This document shows, one piece after another, positions 15,520-26,100 of a DNA stretch of 64,000 nucleotides. The notes beneath the pieces are model-generated. The model saw only the letters and a program-made list of their open reading frames with translations, did not search any database and was not told the origin of the DNA. A program made the position numbers and the translations under genes. Source of the stretch: Rosistilla oblonga (lineage in GTDB: Bacteria; Planctomycetota; Planctomycetia; Pirellulales; Pirellulaceae); assembly GCF_007751715.1 (NCBI RefSeq), contig NZ_CP036292.1:1240001-1304000 (forward strand), written 5' to 3'. How positions within the stretch are numbered: the first letter of the stretch is position 1; every line of letters starts with the position of its first letter.

Positions 15520-18024
15520 TCAACTGTTCAGCAGCCACTGTAGAAATTGCGACCAACCGGCGCGATCGTAACGCGTCGTCTGTGCAAATCGGTCGTCGTA
15601 TTCCGGCGGAATTCGATCGAGGATCTGTTGGGCTTGTTTCAGGATCCGTTGCACGTCGGCCTGGCGATCCAACGCCTCGAAGCATCGCGATTGCTGTACC
15701 AACGCTTCCAACGCGATCGGTTCGTTGATGAATCGATTGATCGTGGCGCTGTAGGCGGTGATGGCATCTTCGTACCTTCGCAGTCCCAGCAGCGCATCGG
15801 CTTCGCCTAGGTAGCAGTTCCGCAGCATCCCCTGCTCTAAATCGCTGAGCGCTCCGTCGTCGTTGACGCTGTTGAGATCCGACCGCAGGCGACGATAGGT
15901 CTCCGCAGCGGCAGCCAAATGGTTTGAGTGGATCAGGTTTTGTTCGCGTCGACTCGAATCGAGCGTGTCGGCCATCTCCGCCCGCAGTTTAGGCCAATCG
16001 GCAGCGTAGCGATGAGCCTGCGCGGCCAGATAAACAGCGCGTCGCGCTTCGCGTAGTCCGGGGTACCGCGTGTTCACCTCTTCGAGTCGACGGATCGCGG
16101 TGTCGAACACCTGCTGGTTCTCGCGATACTGTGAAGCCAGTTCTTCGATCGGTGGTGTTGCCTGGTTCGGCTTCGGCGTCGTTAGAACGAAGTGTGTTGC
16201 GATCGCATCGGCGTACAGCAGTTCGCTTAATGCAATCAGCGAATCTCGCCAGGCGATACTGTCGGGAGCCAGCAGGCCGTCTTGCAGGTTGGCTTCCAGG
16301 TAAGCTTGTGCGGCGCTGGAATCTCCCAGTTCGCGAGCGGCTGCTGCGGCCAGCAGTCGGGCTTCATAAGAGAGGCTGTCGCGTGGAAACTCAACGATAC
16401 AGGCGTCGCAGGTCTGCATCGCCGCGGCGTAATCCTTCAACGCCAACAACGCTTTGGCTTGCAGGATCAGGCCGCGAGGCAGTTGGTCGCGCTGCTGATA
16501 TTTGAGGTAGGATTCCAGCAGATCCAGGCAGGGCTGGTAGAGGTGGGCGAGGTCGTATTGCTCGATCGCGTCCCACAAAAGATCGGGGTACTGCGGCGAC
16601 GTAAACCACAGCTCTGCCGCTTTGGCGTACGCCTTGCCCGCCATCGCATGAAGCTGTTTGGAGCGTTCGAGCGTTGCTCGATCAGCGGTCGCATCGGGGC
16701 GAAGGTTCTCCGCCAGCACGTTTTCGCCCCAGGCGGCATAACTGGCCGCTTCCATCCGCAACGTATCGGCGGGTTCGAAGATCGGTCGCAGTTCTTGCGT
16801 CACATCGATCGCGGTTTCAAATCGTTGCTGCTGTCGCAAGTTGTCGACCACCAGACTCAACCGGCGTCGGAACTCTTCCAGCGAAATCAGCCGCGGGTCG
16901 AAGCCGGTCGGATCGCCGAGGTCGCGGGCTAGATAGGTCGACGTGCCGATGCACTCTTGCGCCGTGCCGTGGTCGGCGAGGATCTCGAGTTCCTCGATCG
17001 CTCCAGCCAGCGAAACCGCAGGATCGACGTGGTTCTGACGGACCGCACCAAGCAATCCCAAGGCCTTGTCGTATTCGCCCAGCAGACGTTGCGCTTGGCC
17101 GGCGACCAGCATCGCGTCGAGTCCCAAGCGTTCATCGGCGGTCCGGGCGATTTCGATCAATTCCTCCAACGCGTCGTCGATGATCTGCCTCGCCTCGGGA
17201 GAGATCGTGGCTTTGGGGGAGATCCGGCGGCGGTCGCGGATCATATCGGCGGCCAGGCCGAGTTGGATCTTTGTCGATTCGAGTCGAGCTTTCGCATCGA
17301 CGCTCGGTTCGGTTGCCGCCTGGCGCGTGGCGGCGAGCGCTGCGTCCCATTCGCTTTGTTCGCGAAGGATTCGGGCGCGAAGCAGGTTGCCTTCGGCGCG
17401 TTCGATACCGTCGATCGTCTGCAGCGTCAGATACTTGTCGATCGTGGCGAGCGCAGCGGCGGGGGCGTATTCGGGAGACCGCAGTTGCGCATCGGCTAGC
17501 GGCTGCAGAAATCGGCGTTGCGCGTCGACGCGGTTTTGGATCCCCTGTTCGAATGCAATCGCGGCTCCCGTGAAATCACCGGTGCGATATTTCGCGTGCC
17601 CCAGCAACAAGGTCCCGTCGCGGGCGTAGATCTCGGGAAACCCAATCAGTTCAGCGTGTTTGAGTTTGTCGATCACGAGGCTCAGCTGAACGCGGAGCGC
17701 ATCGAGTTCGGGTTCTTCAAAGGCTTGTTGAACGGCGCTGGCCGCATCGAGAAATGCGTGCATTTGTCGCTGTTCCTCGGTCCAGTCGGGACTGGCGATC
17801 AGCGATTGGGTAAGCGAGTTGACGACCTTCCAGCGGCCTTCGTTGTATTCTTCTTGAGCCAGTTTGAGCGTGGCGTCGACGTTCACCGACGTCCGCTGCG
17901 CATAGGTGGCAAAGAGCGTCGCGAAGGTACCCAGAGCGACGACAGCTAGCACGGCGATGCTGGCTAGCTTCCAAGGGGTCGCCCGCGGGGCATTTGCTTT
18001 GTCGTCGGCCGTTGTTTCGTCCAA
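15520..18024 (-). CDS. Membrane-anchored TPR protein upstream of the flagellar genes
   Basis: 834 residues. A short Asp/Lys-rich cytoplasmic start is followed by one membrane segment at about 20-42 (LASIAVLAVVALGTFATLF). The rest is a long helical solenoid outside the membrane with repeated tetratricopeptide-like pairs, for example YRTGDFTGAAIAFEQGIQ, GEYDKALGLLGAVR, KDYAAAMQTCDACIVEFP and RRYEDAITAYSATINRF. Such proteins act as assembly scaffolds. It precedes the FlgN-like gene by 46 bases on the same strand, so it may be the first gene of the flagellar transcription unit, but nothing in the protein is specific to flagella. Confidence 0.7.
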   Translation of the reverse strand: MDETTADDKANAPRATPWKLASIAVLAVVALGTFATLFATYAQRTSVNVDATLKLAQEEYNEGRWKVVNSLTQSLIASPDWTEEQRQMHAFLDAASAVQQAFEEPELDALRVQLSLVIDKLKHAELIGFPEIYARDGTLLLGHAKYRTGDFTGAAIAFEQGIQNRVDAQRRFLQPLADAQLRSPEYAPAAALATIDKYLTLQTIDGIERAEGNLLRARILREQSEWDAALAATRQAATEPSVDAKARLESTKIQLGLAADMIRDRRRISPKATISPEARQIIDDALEELIEIARTADERLGLDAMLVAGQAQRLLGEYDKALGLLGAVRQNHVDPAVSLAGAIEELEILADHGTAQECIGTSTYLARDLGDPTGFDPRLISLEEFRRRLSLVVDNLRQQQRFETAIDVTQELRPIFEPADTLRMEAASYAAWGENVLAENLRPDATADRATLERSKQLHAMAGKAYAKAAELWFTSPQYPDLLWDAIEQYDLAHLYQPCLDLLESYLKYQQRDQLPRGLILQAKALLALKDYAAAMQTCDACIVEFPRDSLSYEARLLAAAAARELGDSSAAQAYLEANLQDGLLAPDSIAWRDSLIALSELLYADAIATHFVLTTPKPNQATPPIEELASQYRENQQVFDTAIRRLEEVNTRYPGLREARRAVYLAAQAHRYAADWPKLRAEMADTLDSSRREQNLIHSNHLAAAAETYRRLRSDLNSVNDDGALSDLEQGMLRNCYLGEADALLGLRRYEDAITAYSATINRFINEPIALEALVQQSRCFEALDRQADVQRILKQAQQILDRIPPEYDDRFAQTTRYDRAGWSQFLQWLLNS

Positions 18025-18048
18025 TGAAAGGCCTGGCTAAAGAGCTGT

Positions 18049-18828
18049 TTAGTTCGCGGAAAACTCAACAGGTTCGGTGTCGCACATCGTTGCTGTGTGC
18101 AACGTATCGACGCCGGTGACCTGCCCCATAATCCATTCGTTGACATCGCTCAAAATCTGCGGATGCAGTTCGTTGGCGACATCGTATTGCCGCAGATCCA
18201 ACCCGATCCGGGCGGCGTGCAGGTGTCGCAAATCGCGGCACAGGTCGTTGGTCGGGTAACCCGATTCGTCGGTTCCAAGCGCGATCATCATCGGCAGATT
18301 GCGAGCCGCCTCGAGGTTTGCCAACGGCCGCGATCCGGTCGGAAAGCGTCCGCCCAAAGAGATCGCGCCGGCAAACGCAGTCGGGTGACGCAGCGCGGTC
18401 CGCAGAGCCATCGTGCCACCTTCGCGATAACCGACTAAGCAGACGCGGTCGCGATTGATGCTGTATCGCGAACTAGCAAGTTCGATCGCATCGAACAGCG
18501 TTTGTTCGGTGATCGCAATTCCGGCTTCGCTTTGCAGCCAGGAGAAGCCGTGTCCCATCGAATCGGTAGCACGCGGCGCTCGAACGCCGACACCGATGTA
18601 GTTTTGCATGCTGATCGAAGGGACCACGCTGGACATCTGCGTTTGGTCGCTCCCTTCGTTGTGGAGCCAAATCACCAGCGGGTACTGGTAGTTGGATTCG
18701 TATTGTACGGGGAGGAAAAAGGAAGACCTGCCACAGCTTTCAAGCGTCGCCGAGGAATGCGACTGAGGATTGTTGGCCCATGAGAAGCTGCCACTCGCCG
18801 AAGCGTTTTCTGACCAAAGACGGTTCAT
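18049..18828 (-). CDS. Alpha/beta-hydrolase-fold protein lacking the nucleophile serine
   Basis: 259 residues from the ATG at 18828; the frame continues upstream but without family-like sequence. It has the esterase/dienelactone-hydrolase layout: an early strand YPLVIWLHNEG, a nucleophile-elbow strand RVCLVGYREGGTMALRTAL, an Asp-bearing strand LPMMIALGTDESG, and a late His (H222 in ANELHPQ). At the elbow the usual Gly-x-Ser-x-Gly reads Gly-Tyr-Arg-Glu-Gly (133-137): the serine is Arg135 (codon CGC, one base from AGC). As written it should not act as a serine hydrolase; it may be a binding or structural relative. It is 24 bases upstream of the TPR/flagellar run on the same strand. Confidence 0.7.
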   Translation of the reverse strand: MNRLWSENASASGSFSWANNPQSHSSATLESCGRSSFFLPVQYESNYQYPLVIWLHNEGSDQTQMSSVVPSISMQNYIGVGVRAPRATDSMGHGFSWLQSEAGIAITEQTLFDAIELASSRYSINRDRVCLVGYREGGTMALRTALRHPTAFAGAISLGGRFPTGSRPLANLEAARNLPMMIALGTDESGYPTNDLCRDLRHLHAARIGLDLRQYDVANELHPQILSDVNEWIMGQVTGVDTLHTATMCDTEPVEFSAN

Positions 18829-18958
18829 AATCGAAGATGTCCTGGGGACCGAGAAAAGGAAAGGCCTGGGGGAGAGCCATTCTGCTCGCGAGAATCGAAA
18901 CGTTTTAGATTTCCTTCGTGTATCTGTCAACACTAAGATTAGATATCAAATCACCACT

Positions 18959-18993
18959 CTTGGTTGTCCCCGAGTCGTCGGGGACAACACAAG
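18959..18993 (-). terminator. Strong stem-loop between mdh and the hydrolase gene
   Basis: An 11-bp perfect stem, GTTGTCCCCGA (18963-18973) with TCGGGGACAAC (18978-18988), has a GTCG loop and extends by CTTG/CAAG beyond a one-base bulge. It lies about 90 bases past the mdh stop on the minus strand. No T-run follows directly, so termination is inferred from strength and place. Confidence 0.5.
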
Positions 18994-19082
18994 AATGGGC
19001 GTTTAACATCGTGATCTACCTGGCCACACGAGGGCCGATTGGCATAGGGTCTCGCTAGTCAAAAGACAGCTTGTTAGACAGC

Positions 19083-20165
<1,083 letters not shown>

Positions 20166-20267
20166 TCAGCCTGCGACCGCAAGGATCCTTGGCTTTCGAC
20201 GCGGGGGGGCGCAGCGCGATCGGGCTCTCGCCGCCAATATTTTGCGAGGCCTGCAATTGCTAGCAAT

Positions 20268-20303
20268 CGCGCGGTGCCTGCAGCAGAGCAATCGCACCGC
20301 GCG
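20268..20303 (-). terminator. Perfect 10-bp stem-loop downstream of the 458-residue membrane protein gene
   Basis: CGCGCGGTGC (20268-20277) pairs with GCACCGCGCG (20294-20303) around a 16-base loop that itself holds a CTGCAGCAG. It lies 21 bases past the stop at 20325 on the minus strand. No T-run follows. The rest of the spacer to mdh (20031-20324) shows no gene. Confidence 0.35.
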
Positions 20304-20324
20304 AACGGTTCAGTCCATGCCCGA

Positions 20325-21701
20325 TCAAGACTGCCGGTCGTCGTCGAGGTTGGGGATGACATCGGGGAGCATGCGATCCCGCTTGGCTCGCATCTGGCGA
20401 TCGGTTCGAGCCGCTTTGGTGAGATAGGCGATTGTGGCAAGCAGTCCCGCCAGGAAGACGATCGCGATCATCCAACCGATTCGGGCGAGGCTGGCCTTGG
20501 CCGTTCCGGCTGGCTTGATGCTGATCGTGGTCGCGGCGATCAACGGTCCGATCTGCCGGTCGCCTCCTTTGCTGCTGACGAAGTCGGTTTCGTAGGTCCA
20601 CAATCGATAGAAGAATCCGTCGACGTCGATCATCGCTTTATGCATCAGCATCGCCTTGGTGACGCGGCCGTTTTCGCTGACCAGGTCGTTCAGGAATGGT
20701 GGCAGGTCGAGCATCGCCAGGGTGACCGGATAGCGGTTGCCGAACGCGATCGGTTCGCCGCCATCCTTCGGTTGGATCCTGACTTCGGCGTTGTCCAGAT
20801 CGCCAAACGCATCGATCTCCCAGTAATGATCCTGGCCGATCTGTTGCTGCAGCGAAGGGGCGACGATCTGTTGGATCCGCGCCGTTTCCAATCGCACGCG
20901 AATGAACTGGCCGATCAACTTTTTCGACTCGGTAGGGTTCAGCAAGACCTGCGGGCGAATCGGTTTTGCCGCGGTGTCGTCGTCGGCCGCTCGCGAGGCG
21001 GCTTTGAGGAATTCGTAAAAGGCATTCGATTCGGCCGACGAGAGCGCCGATCGGTTGTGGCGTTGGATCAAGCCGATCTGGCCGACGTCGAAACCGGCTC
21101 GGCTGAGCATCAACCAGCCGGCGGGAAGGGGCATGTTCGGGTCGGACTGGGTGGGGAACCACTGCACGCTGCGGCAAGCGATCAGCCCCGGCGCGGTCTG
21201 GCTGGGGCTGGCGATCTGAAACCCGCGGGCCCGCAGCGGCTGACTCAACGTCGCGGCGGTCTTCCACTGGTCGGGGATCTGGCGGCAGAGGATGCCGATC
21301 TGCTCTTCATCGACGACGGCTTTGACAAGCCACATCGCATCGAAGTCCAGCGATTCGGCGAGCCGCTCGGGAATCGGAATCCGCTGTGCCGCAACGGCTT
21401 CCCCCTGCAGGTCGATCGCGTGCGGGAGATTGGGAGGCAGCGCGGCGGTTTGCGCCAACCGTTCGTCGAGCTGTCGATCGCTCATCCGCGCGATCCGCCA
21501 CAGCACGCGAGCCGCTTCGGCGGGGACTTCGCTGGTCGTCTCCTGCGCTTTCCACCACTGGCGGACCGCTTGCAGATCGGTTTCCGAAACGCCGGGGATC
21601 CCTTGGTCTGCAGGTTCGTCAGCCGCTTGCCCAGCGGCGGAATGACCGAGCCCGATGACCAGGGCGAACGAAATCGGCAGCAGGGCGATAGAGGTTCTCA
21701 T
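20325..21701 (-). CDS. Exported membrane-anchored protein, paralogue of the upstream gene
   Basis: 458 residues from the ATG at 21701, where a signal peptide begins (RTSIALLPISFALVIGLGHS); an ATG at 21722 is the alternative and would overlap the previous gene by 14 bases. Most of the protein lies outside the membrane, with one segment near the C-terminus (IGWMIAIVFLAGLLATIAYL) and a short basic cytoplasmic tail. The stretch MIDVDGFFYRLWTYETDFV matches the spacing of VDIDGIFLKRYLYRSVGGYE in the next gene upstream, so the two share a domain. I do not recognise the family. The tight spacing says the two proteins work together, perhaps as a membrane pair. Confidence 0.6.
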   Translation of the reverse strand: MRTSIALLPISFALVIGLGHSAAGQAADEPADQGIPGVSETDLQAVRQWWKAQETTSEVPAEAARVLWRIARMSDRQLDERLAQTAALPPNLPHAIDLQGEAVAAQRIPIPERLAESLDFDAMWLVKAVVDEEQIGILCRQIPDQWKTAATLSQPLRARGFQIASPSQTAPGLIACRSVQWFPTQSDPNMPLPAGWLMLSRAGFDVGQIGLIQRHNRSALSSAESNAFYEFLKAASRAADDDTAAKPIRPQVLLNPTESKKLIGQFIRVRLETARIQQIVAPSLQQQIGQDHYWEIDAFGDLDNAEVRIQPKDGGEPIAFGNRYPVTLAMLDLPPFLNDLVSENGRVTKAMLMHKAMIDVDGFFYRLWTYETDFVSSKGGDRQIGPLIAATTISIKPAGTAKASLARIGWMIAIVFLAGLLATIAYLTKAARTDRQMRAKRDRMLPDVIPNLDDDRQS

Positions 21702-21708
21702 CGTCGGA

Positions 21709-22893
21709 TCAATCCAGTTCATCGAAGAGCTTGAGGTCGGGTTGAGTTCGCTTTTGACGCAGCAGGTGATCGCGGCGCTGGCTGCGGCGAAAGCTCCAGT
21801 ACCACAGGCCGGTCGCGGCGGCGGCGATCATCGCTGCGGCGGCGAAGGCGATCGCAATTCCCGATCGCGGCGGCGGTTCGCTGCTTGCGGCGGCGGCTTG
21901 GGATGCCGGTTCGATTCGGGCGACCAATAGCGGCGCCTGTTCGTAACCGCCGACCGAACGATACAAGTAGCGTTTCAAGAAGATCCCGTCGATGTCGACC
22001 ATCGGTCCCGATTCGTCGACGCCCGTACCTTTTAAAGCGGCGATCTGCGGCGGGACGCTGGGGCTGTAGACGACGATCGGTCGTTCCGATCCATCGATCG
22101 GTCGCAGCCAGACCATCCAATAGTCTTCGATTTGAAACGGATTGGGTTTGGCATCGATTCGCGATGCTTGGACCGCCTGGCCATACATCCGCACATGCCG
22201 CCCGCGATAACTGACCGATTGTTCGATCAGCGGAACGACACCGACATAAACCGGATCATCGGATAATCGATCCTCGTCGGCGATTCGTTCCAGCGAGCGA
22301 TAGAAGGCTTTGAAATCCCCTTGGTTCCAGACGGTGCCATCTTCGATCGTGTCGAAGTAGGTGGCATCCAACGCGCTCTGCAGACCGAGTCGCAATTGTT
22401 CGAGTTCGGGTTCGGTGGCATCGGCGTCGAGCAGCGCGGCGTCAAAACGAGTCGGATCGGCAAAACCCGACTCGCGAGCGGCGCTGGCGACCGTCGCCGC
22501 CAGAGCGGTTTGCTGTTCGTCAGGCTCCGCCATCGCCGCCGGATCGCGATGCCGAATCGCTGCCAGGCGGCGAGTCAAACGATCGCGGTCCTCGTCGTTC
22601 AGCTGAGCTATCAGTTTCGTGAAGTCAGCTGCCGCAGCGGTTTTTGCTGCTGCGACCGGAAGGAAATCCGGCTGGCTGGGAATTTCAATTCCTGCCGGAG
22701 TAGTGATCGGAACTCCCAGCCGCGCAAAAATCTTGCGGTAGACTTCGGGATCGCCAGCTTGCTGCATCAGCAGCAGCACCAGGACGAGAGCCAGTGTCAG
22801 CGTGGTCAGCCTGCGACCGTTGGATCGAGCTGTCGACTTGTCGGTTCGCTGGCGATACAGCGTCCGCTCAGTCAATGAACTACGGATTTTCAT
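21709..22893 (-). CDS. Membrane protein with large external domain, first of a paralogous pair
   Basis: 394 residues with an N-terminal membrane segment at about 30-46 (LTLALVLVLLLMQQ), a long external region, and a second segment near the C-terminus (IAIAFAAAAMIAAAATGLWYW) before a basic tail ending KLFDELD. The external part contains a helical region followed by a beta-rich domain with YRGRHVRMYGQAVQA, DYWMVWLRP and VDIDGIFLKRYLYRS. That last domain is shared with the protein encoded just downstream. Function is unknown. Its start region overlaps a divergent promoter area with a TATAAT box and a 12-bp palindrome. Confidence 0.6.
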   Translation of the reverse strand: MKIRSSLTERTLYRQRTDKSTARSNGRRLTTLTLALVLVLLLMQQAGDPEVYRKIFARLGVPITTPAGIEIPSQPDFLPVAAAKTAAAADFTKLIAQLNDEDRDRLTRRLAAIRHRDPAAMAEPDEQQTALAATVASAARESGFADPTRFDAALLDADATEPELEQLRLGLQSALDATYFDTIEDGTVWNQGDFKAFYRSLERIADEDRLSDDPVYVGVVPLIEQSVSYRGRHVRMYGQAVQASRIDAKPNPFQIEDYWMVWLRPIDGSERPIVVYSPSVPPQIAALKGTGVDESGPMVDIDGIFLKRYLYRSVGGYEQAPLLVARIEPASQAAAASSEPPPRSGIAIAFAAAAMIAAAATGLWYWSFRRSQRRDHLLRQKRTQPDLKLFDELD

Positions 22894-23169
22894 TGGGATG
22901 TTCGGTATATGAGATACAATACATTATACGTTTCCCGGTATACCGGCGGTTGGCTGTTGTAAGCCCGGGGAGGCTCTTTATATTGAACTGACGCGGGAGC
23001 CTTACCGTGTGGTAGTGTTACGGGAGTGGAGTCCGCCCTAGTTTTTAGGTTAAGGGGCGCGCCGCGGATTCCAGTCATCATGCTACCAAAATAGCTCCAA
23101 CGTACCTTTTCCAACACCGGCATCTCCCATGCCAACCGCCCCTCCAAGCTGATTGAATTCAGGGTTCGA
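22894..23169. promoter_or_regulatory. Divergent promoter region with TATAAT box and 12-bp palindrome
   Basis: For the minus-strand pair, TATAAT reads at 22928-22923, and a perfect palindrome CCGGTATACCGG lies at 22935-22946, six bases upstream of that box, in operator position; no good -35 box is seen. For the plus-strand TPR gene, TTGTAA (22957-22962) and TATATT (22979-22984) are separated by 16 bases. Both are by-eye calls. The start at 23170 is supported by AGGG six bases upstream. Confidence 0.35.
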
Positions 23170-26100
23170 ATGATCTACCAAACCAAGATGGTCCCGACGG
23201 GGCTGCTCGCGATTGGACTTGCTCTGTTCGCACTTCCGCTGCACCTCTCCGGCGGCGAACCGGCGGAGATGTATCTGAAACAACTGCGAGCGAACCGCTA
23301 TTACGATATGGCGTTGATCTATTTGGATCGGATCGAAAAAGGGGCCCCTGCTTCGGATGAGATCCGTTCGTCGCTGCAGTTGGAACGCGCCCAGACCTAT
23401 CTCGAGATCGCCGGTTCGACGCGCGTTCCCGCGGTCCGCGACGACAACTTCCTCAAAGCCGAAGCGGCGTTGCGTTCGTTTATCGATCAACAGAAGGATC
23501 ATCCTCGCGTCGCCGAAGCCCGGATGCAGTTGGGCAAACTGTTGCTGACGCGTGCAGTGGTGCTGTTGGAACGGAAGGATATCGACGATGCCCAACGCGA
23601 TGCGGCTCGCGGTTCGTTGGACGCCGCAGCGCAGGTGTTCGACCAGATCGTCGAAGACCTGCGGGGCAAGCTGAAGGATATGCAAGGCAATAAGATCGAC
23701 CCCAGCGATTCCGCGGCGTTGGCGCTGCGAGAGCGTTATCGCGGTGAGTTCTTGGGAGCGAATCTGTTGGGTGGCGATGTCCGCGAACGCGCTGGCGACA
23801 CCTTTCCAAAAGATTCCCCCGAACGCGTCAAACGCTACGACGCAGCTCTGGCCAAATACAAAGAGCTAGCCGAAAAGTACAGTTCGCTGTTGCCCGGCGC
23901 GCAGGCCGCCTTCTTCATCGGCCGGGTGCAAGAGAAGAAAGGGGATTCCGCCGCGGCGTTGATCGCTTATGAAAATACGCTCCGTCAGCCCGACGTCGAA
24001 GCGCTCCGTCCAGCCAAGACCGAAGCGGCAGCTCGCGCGGTCGACATCTTGATGTCCAACGACCCGCCGAAAGTTAAAGAGGCGATTGCATTGGGGGCTC
24101 CCTGGTTGGGCGGCTTGCGTCCCAATGAACGCTCGTTGCCCGAGTGGCAGGTTTTGCGAACCGCTTTGGCCAAAGCTTACGTAGCATCGGCGGCGGATCA
24201 GAAACCGGCCGACGCGCGGAAAACGAAAAGCACCGCCCGCTCGCTGTTGGTTGCTGCGACCAAGGTGCCGGGCCCACATCTCGACGAAGCTCGACAGTTG
24301 TTGGGCGACATCGGAGTCGAGGTTGCCGAGGAATCGGCCGCGCCGGTGGAGGCTCCCAAGTCGTACGCCGAAGCATTGGCCAGCTGCCGCGAATTGGTCG
24401 AAGCCGCCAAGCTGTCGGCGCTCCCGATCGAAGTCTTAAAACAAGAGATCGCTCGCGGTGGCGATAACGTCGACGAACTGAAAAAACAGTTGGCCGATGC
24501 GCAAGCCGACGTCGAGAATCGCTATCAGGTCGCGTCGAGCATCATCCAACAGGGGCTGTCGCTGACGACTGGCGAAGACACGCAGGAAACGATCAATCAG
24601 GGGCGGTTCTTTCTCGCCTGGCTCGAATCGCAACGCGAGCGATACTGGGAAGCTGCGGTTGTTGGCGAATTTGTCGCCCGCCGTTTCCCGACCGATGCGT
24701 TGGCGTTGCAGTGCGGTTTGGTCGCCTTAAATGCTTATCAATCGATGCTGCAGGCGGCGGATGAATCGCGACAAGCTGCTTTGATGCGTAAGATCGAACC
24801 GCTGGCAGTTTTCCTGTCGGAGAAATGGCCCGAGGATCCTAATTCGGCATCGGCGGCGAATCTGTTGGTGCAGATCTCGATGCTGGACAAGCGTTGGGAT
24901 GATGCGGAGAAGTACCTTGTCAAACTGCCCAGCGATTCTCCGGCACGGGCCAAGTTTCAGAATCTGTTAGGTCAGTTTCTGTGGAACGAATACCAGCAGC
25001 AAGTCAAAGAGCAGCAGACCGAAAAAGCGGCGGCTACGTTAGAACGCAGCATGCAGCAACTGGAGGCTGGGTTGCAGTTGGTGCAACGCGAGGGCGTCGA
25101 TAACACGACGCTGTTGTCGGCGCTGCTGCTGTCCAAAGCCAAGCTGCAGAACGACGATGCCAAAGCCTCGCTCAGCATTCTCGAAAACGAAACCTATGGA
25201 CCTTTAAATCGTCTCAAAGGCGAGGGGGCTCTGAGTCCGCCGGGCCAAGGATTTGTTCCCGATACCTATCGGACCGCGCTGCAAGCGTTGGTCAGTCAGT
25301 TGAAAGATGGCGGCGACGGCGACAAGTTGTTGCCGAAGGCGAAGGGGATGATGAGCGATCTGCGGACGGCTCTGGAGTCGGAACCCGACTCGGGCAAGAA
25401 GCTGATCGGTATCTATTATTCGCTGGCGAAAGATATTCGCCAACAGATCGAAAACGCGAAACCAAACGAGAAGGCCAAGCTGATCGATGCGGTCAAGTTG
25501 TTTTTGGTAAACGTTGGCCAGCAATCGACCGATCCGGCGACGACGCACTGGGTCGCTCAGACCTTTATGGAGATGGGCGAATCGGCGATGGGGAACACTC
25601 CGCCGCCGGCGACTGGGCAAGCGAAGGCGCTGTTGGAAGCGGCGGCGAACGAATTGCAAACGCTGCTCGATAAACCGGGCGACGACGCCGATGCGGTTCG
25701 CCAGATCCGGTTTGAACTAGCGACAACCTCGCGGATGCTGGGTGACTACAAGCAGGCGATCAACCAGTTCGAACAGATCTTGAAAGAGAAGAACAGCATG
25801 ATCGACGCTCAGGTTCAAGCCGCCCTCAGCTACCAACAGTGGGCGCTTTCGCCTGGCTTCAATCCCAAATATGTCAAGAACGCGTTGAACAGCGCGATGT
25901 CGGGCGCTCGCCCCGACGCGGCTCGAAAGAACACGATCTGGGGCTGGGGAAAACTGGCCAAACTGGCTCAGGGGAAACCTGCGTTTGAAGCGACCTTCTT
26001 CGACGCTCGCTATCGGATCGCCGAGTGCATGTACCTGACAGGCCAGCGATCGCCCGAGGCCAGCGATAAAGCGAAGTACGCCGAACGAGCGGAGAAGGTG

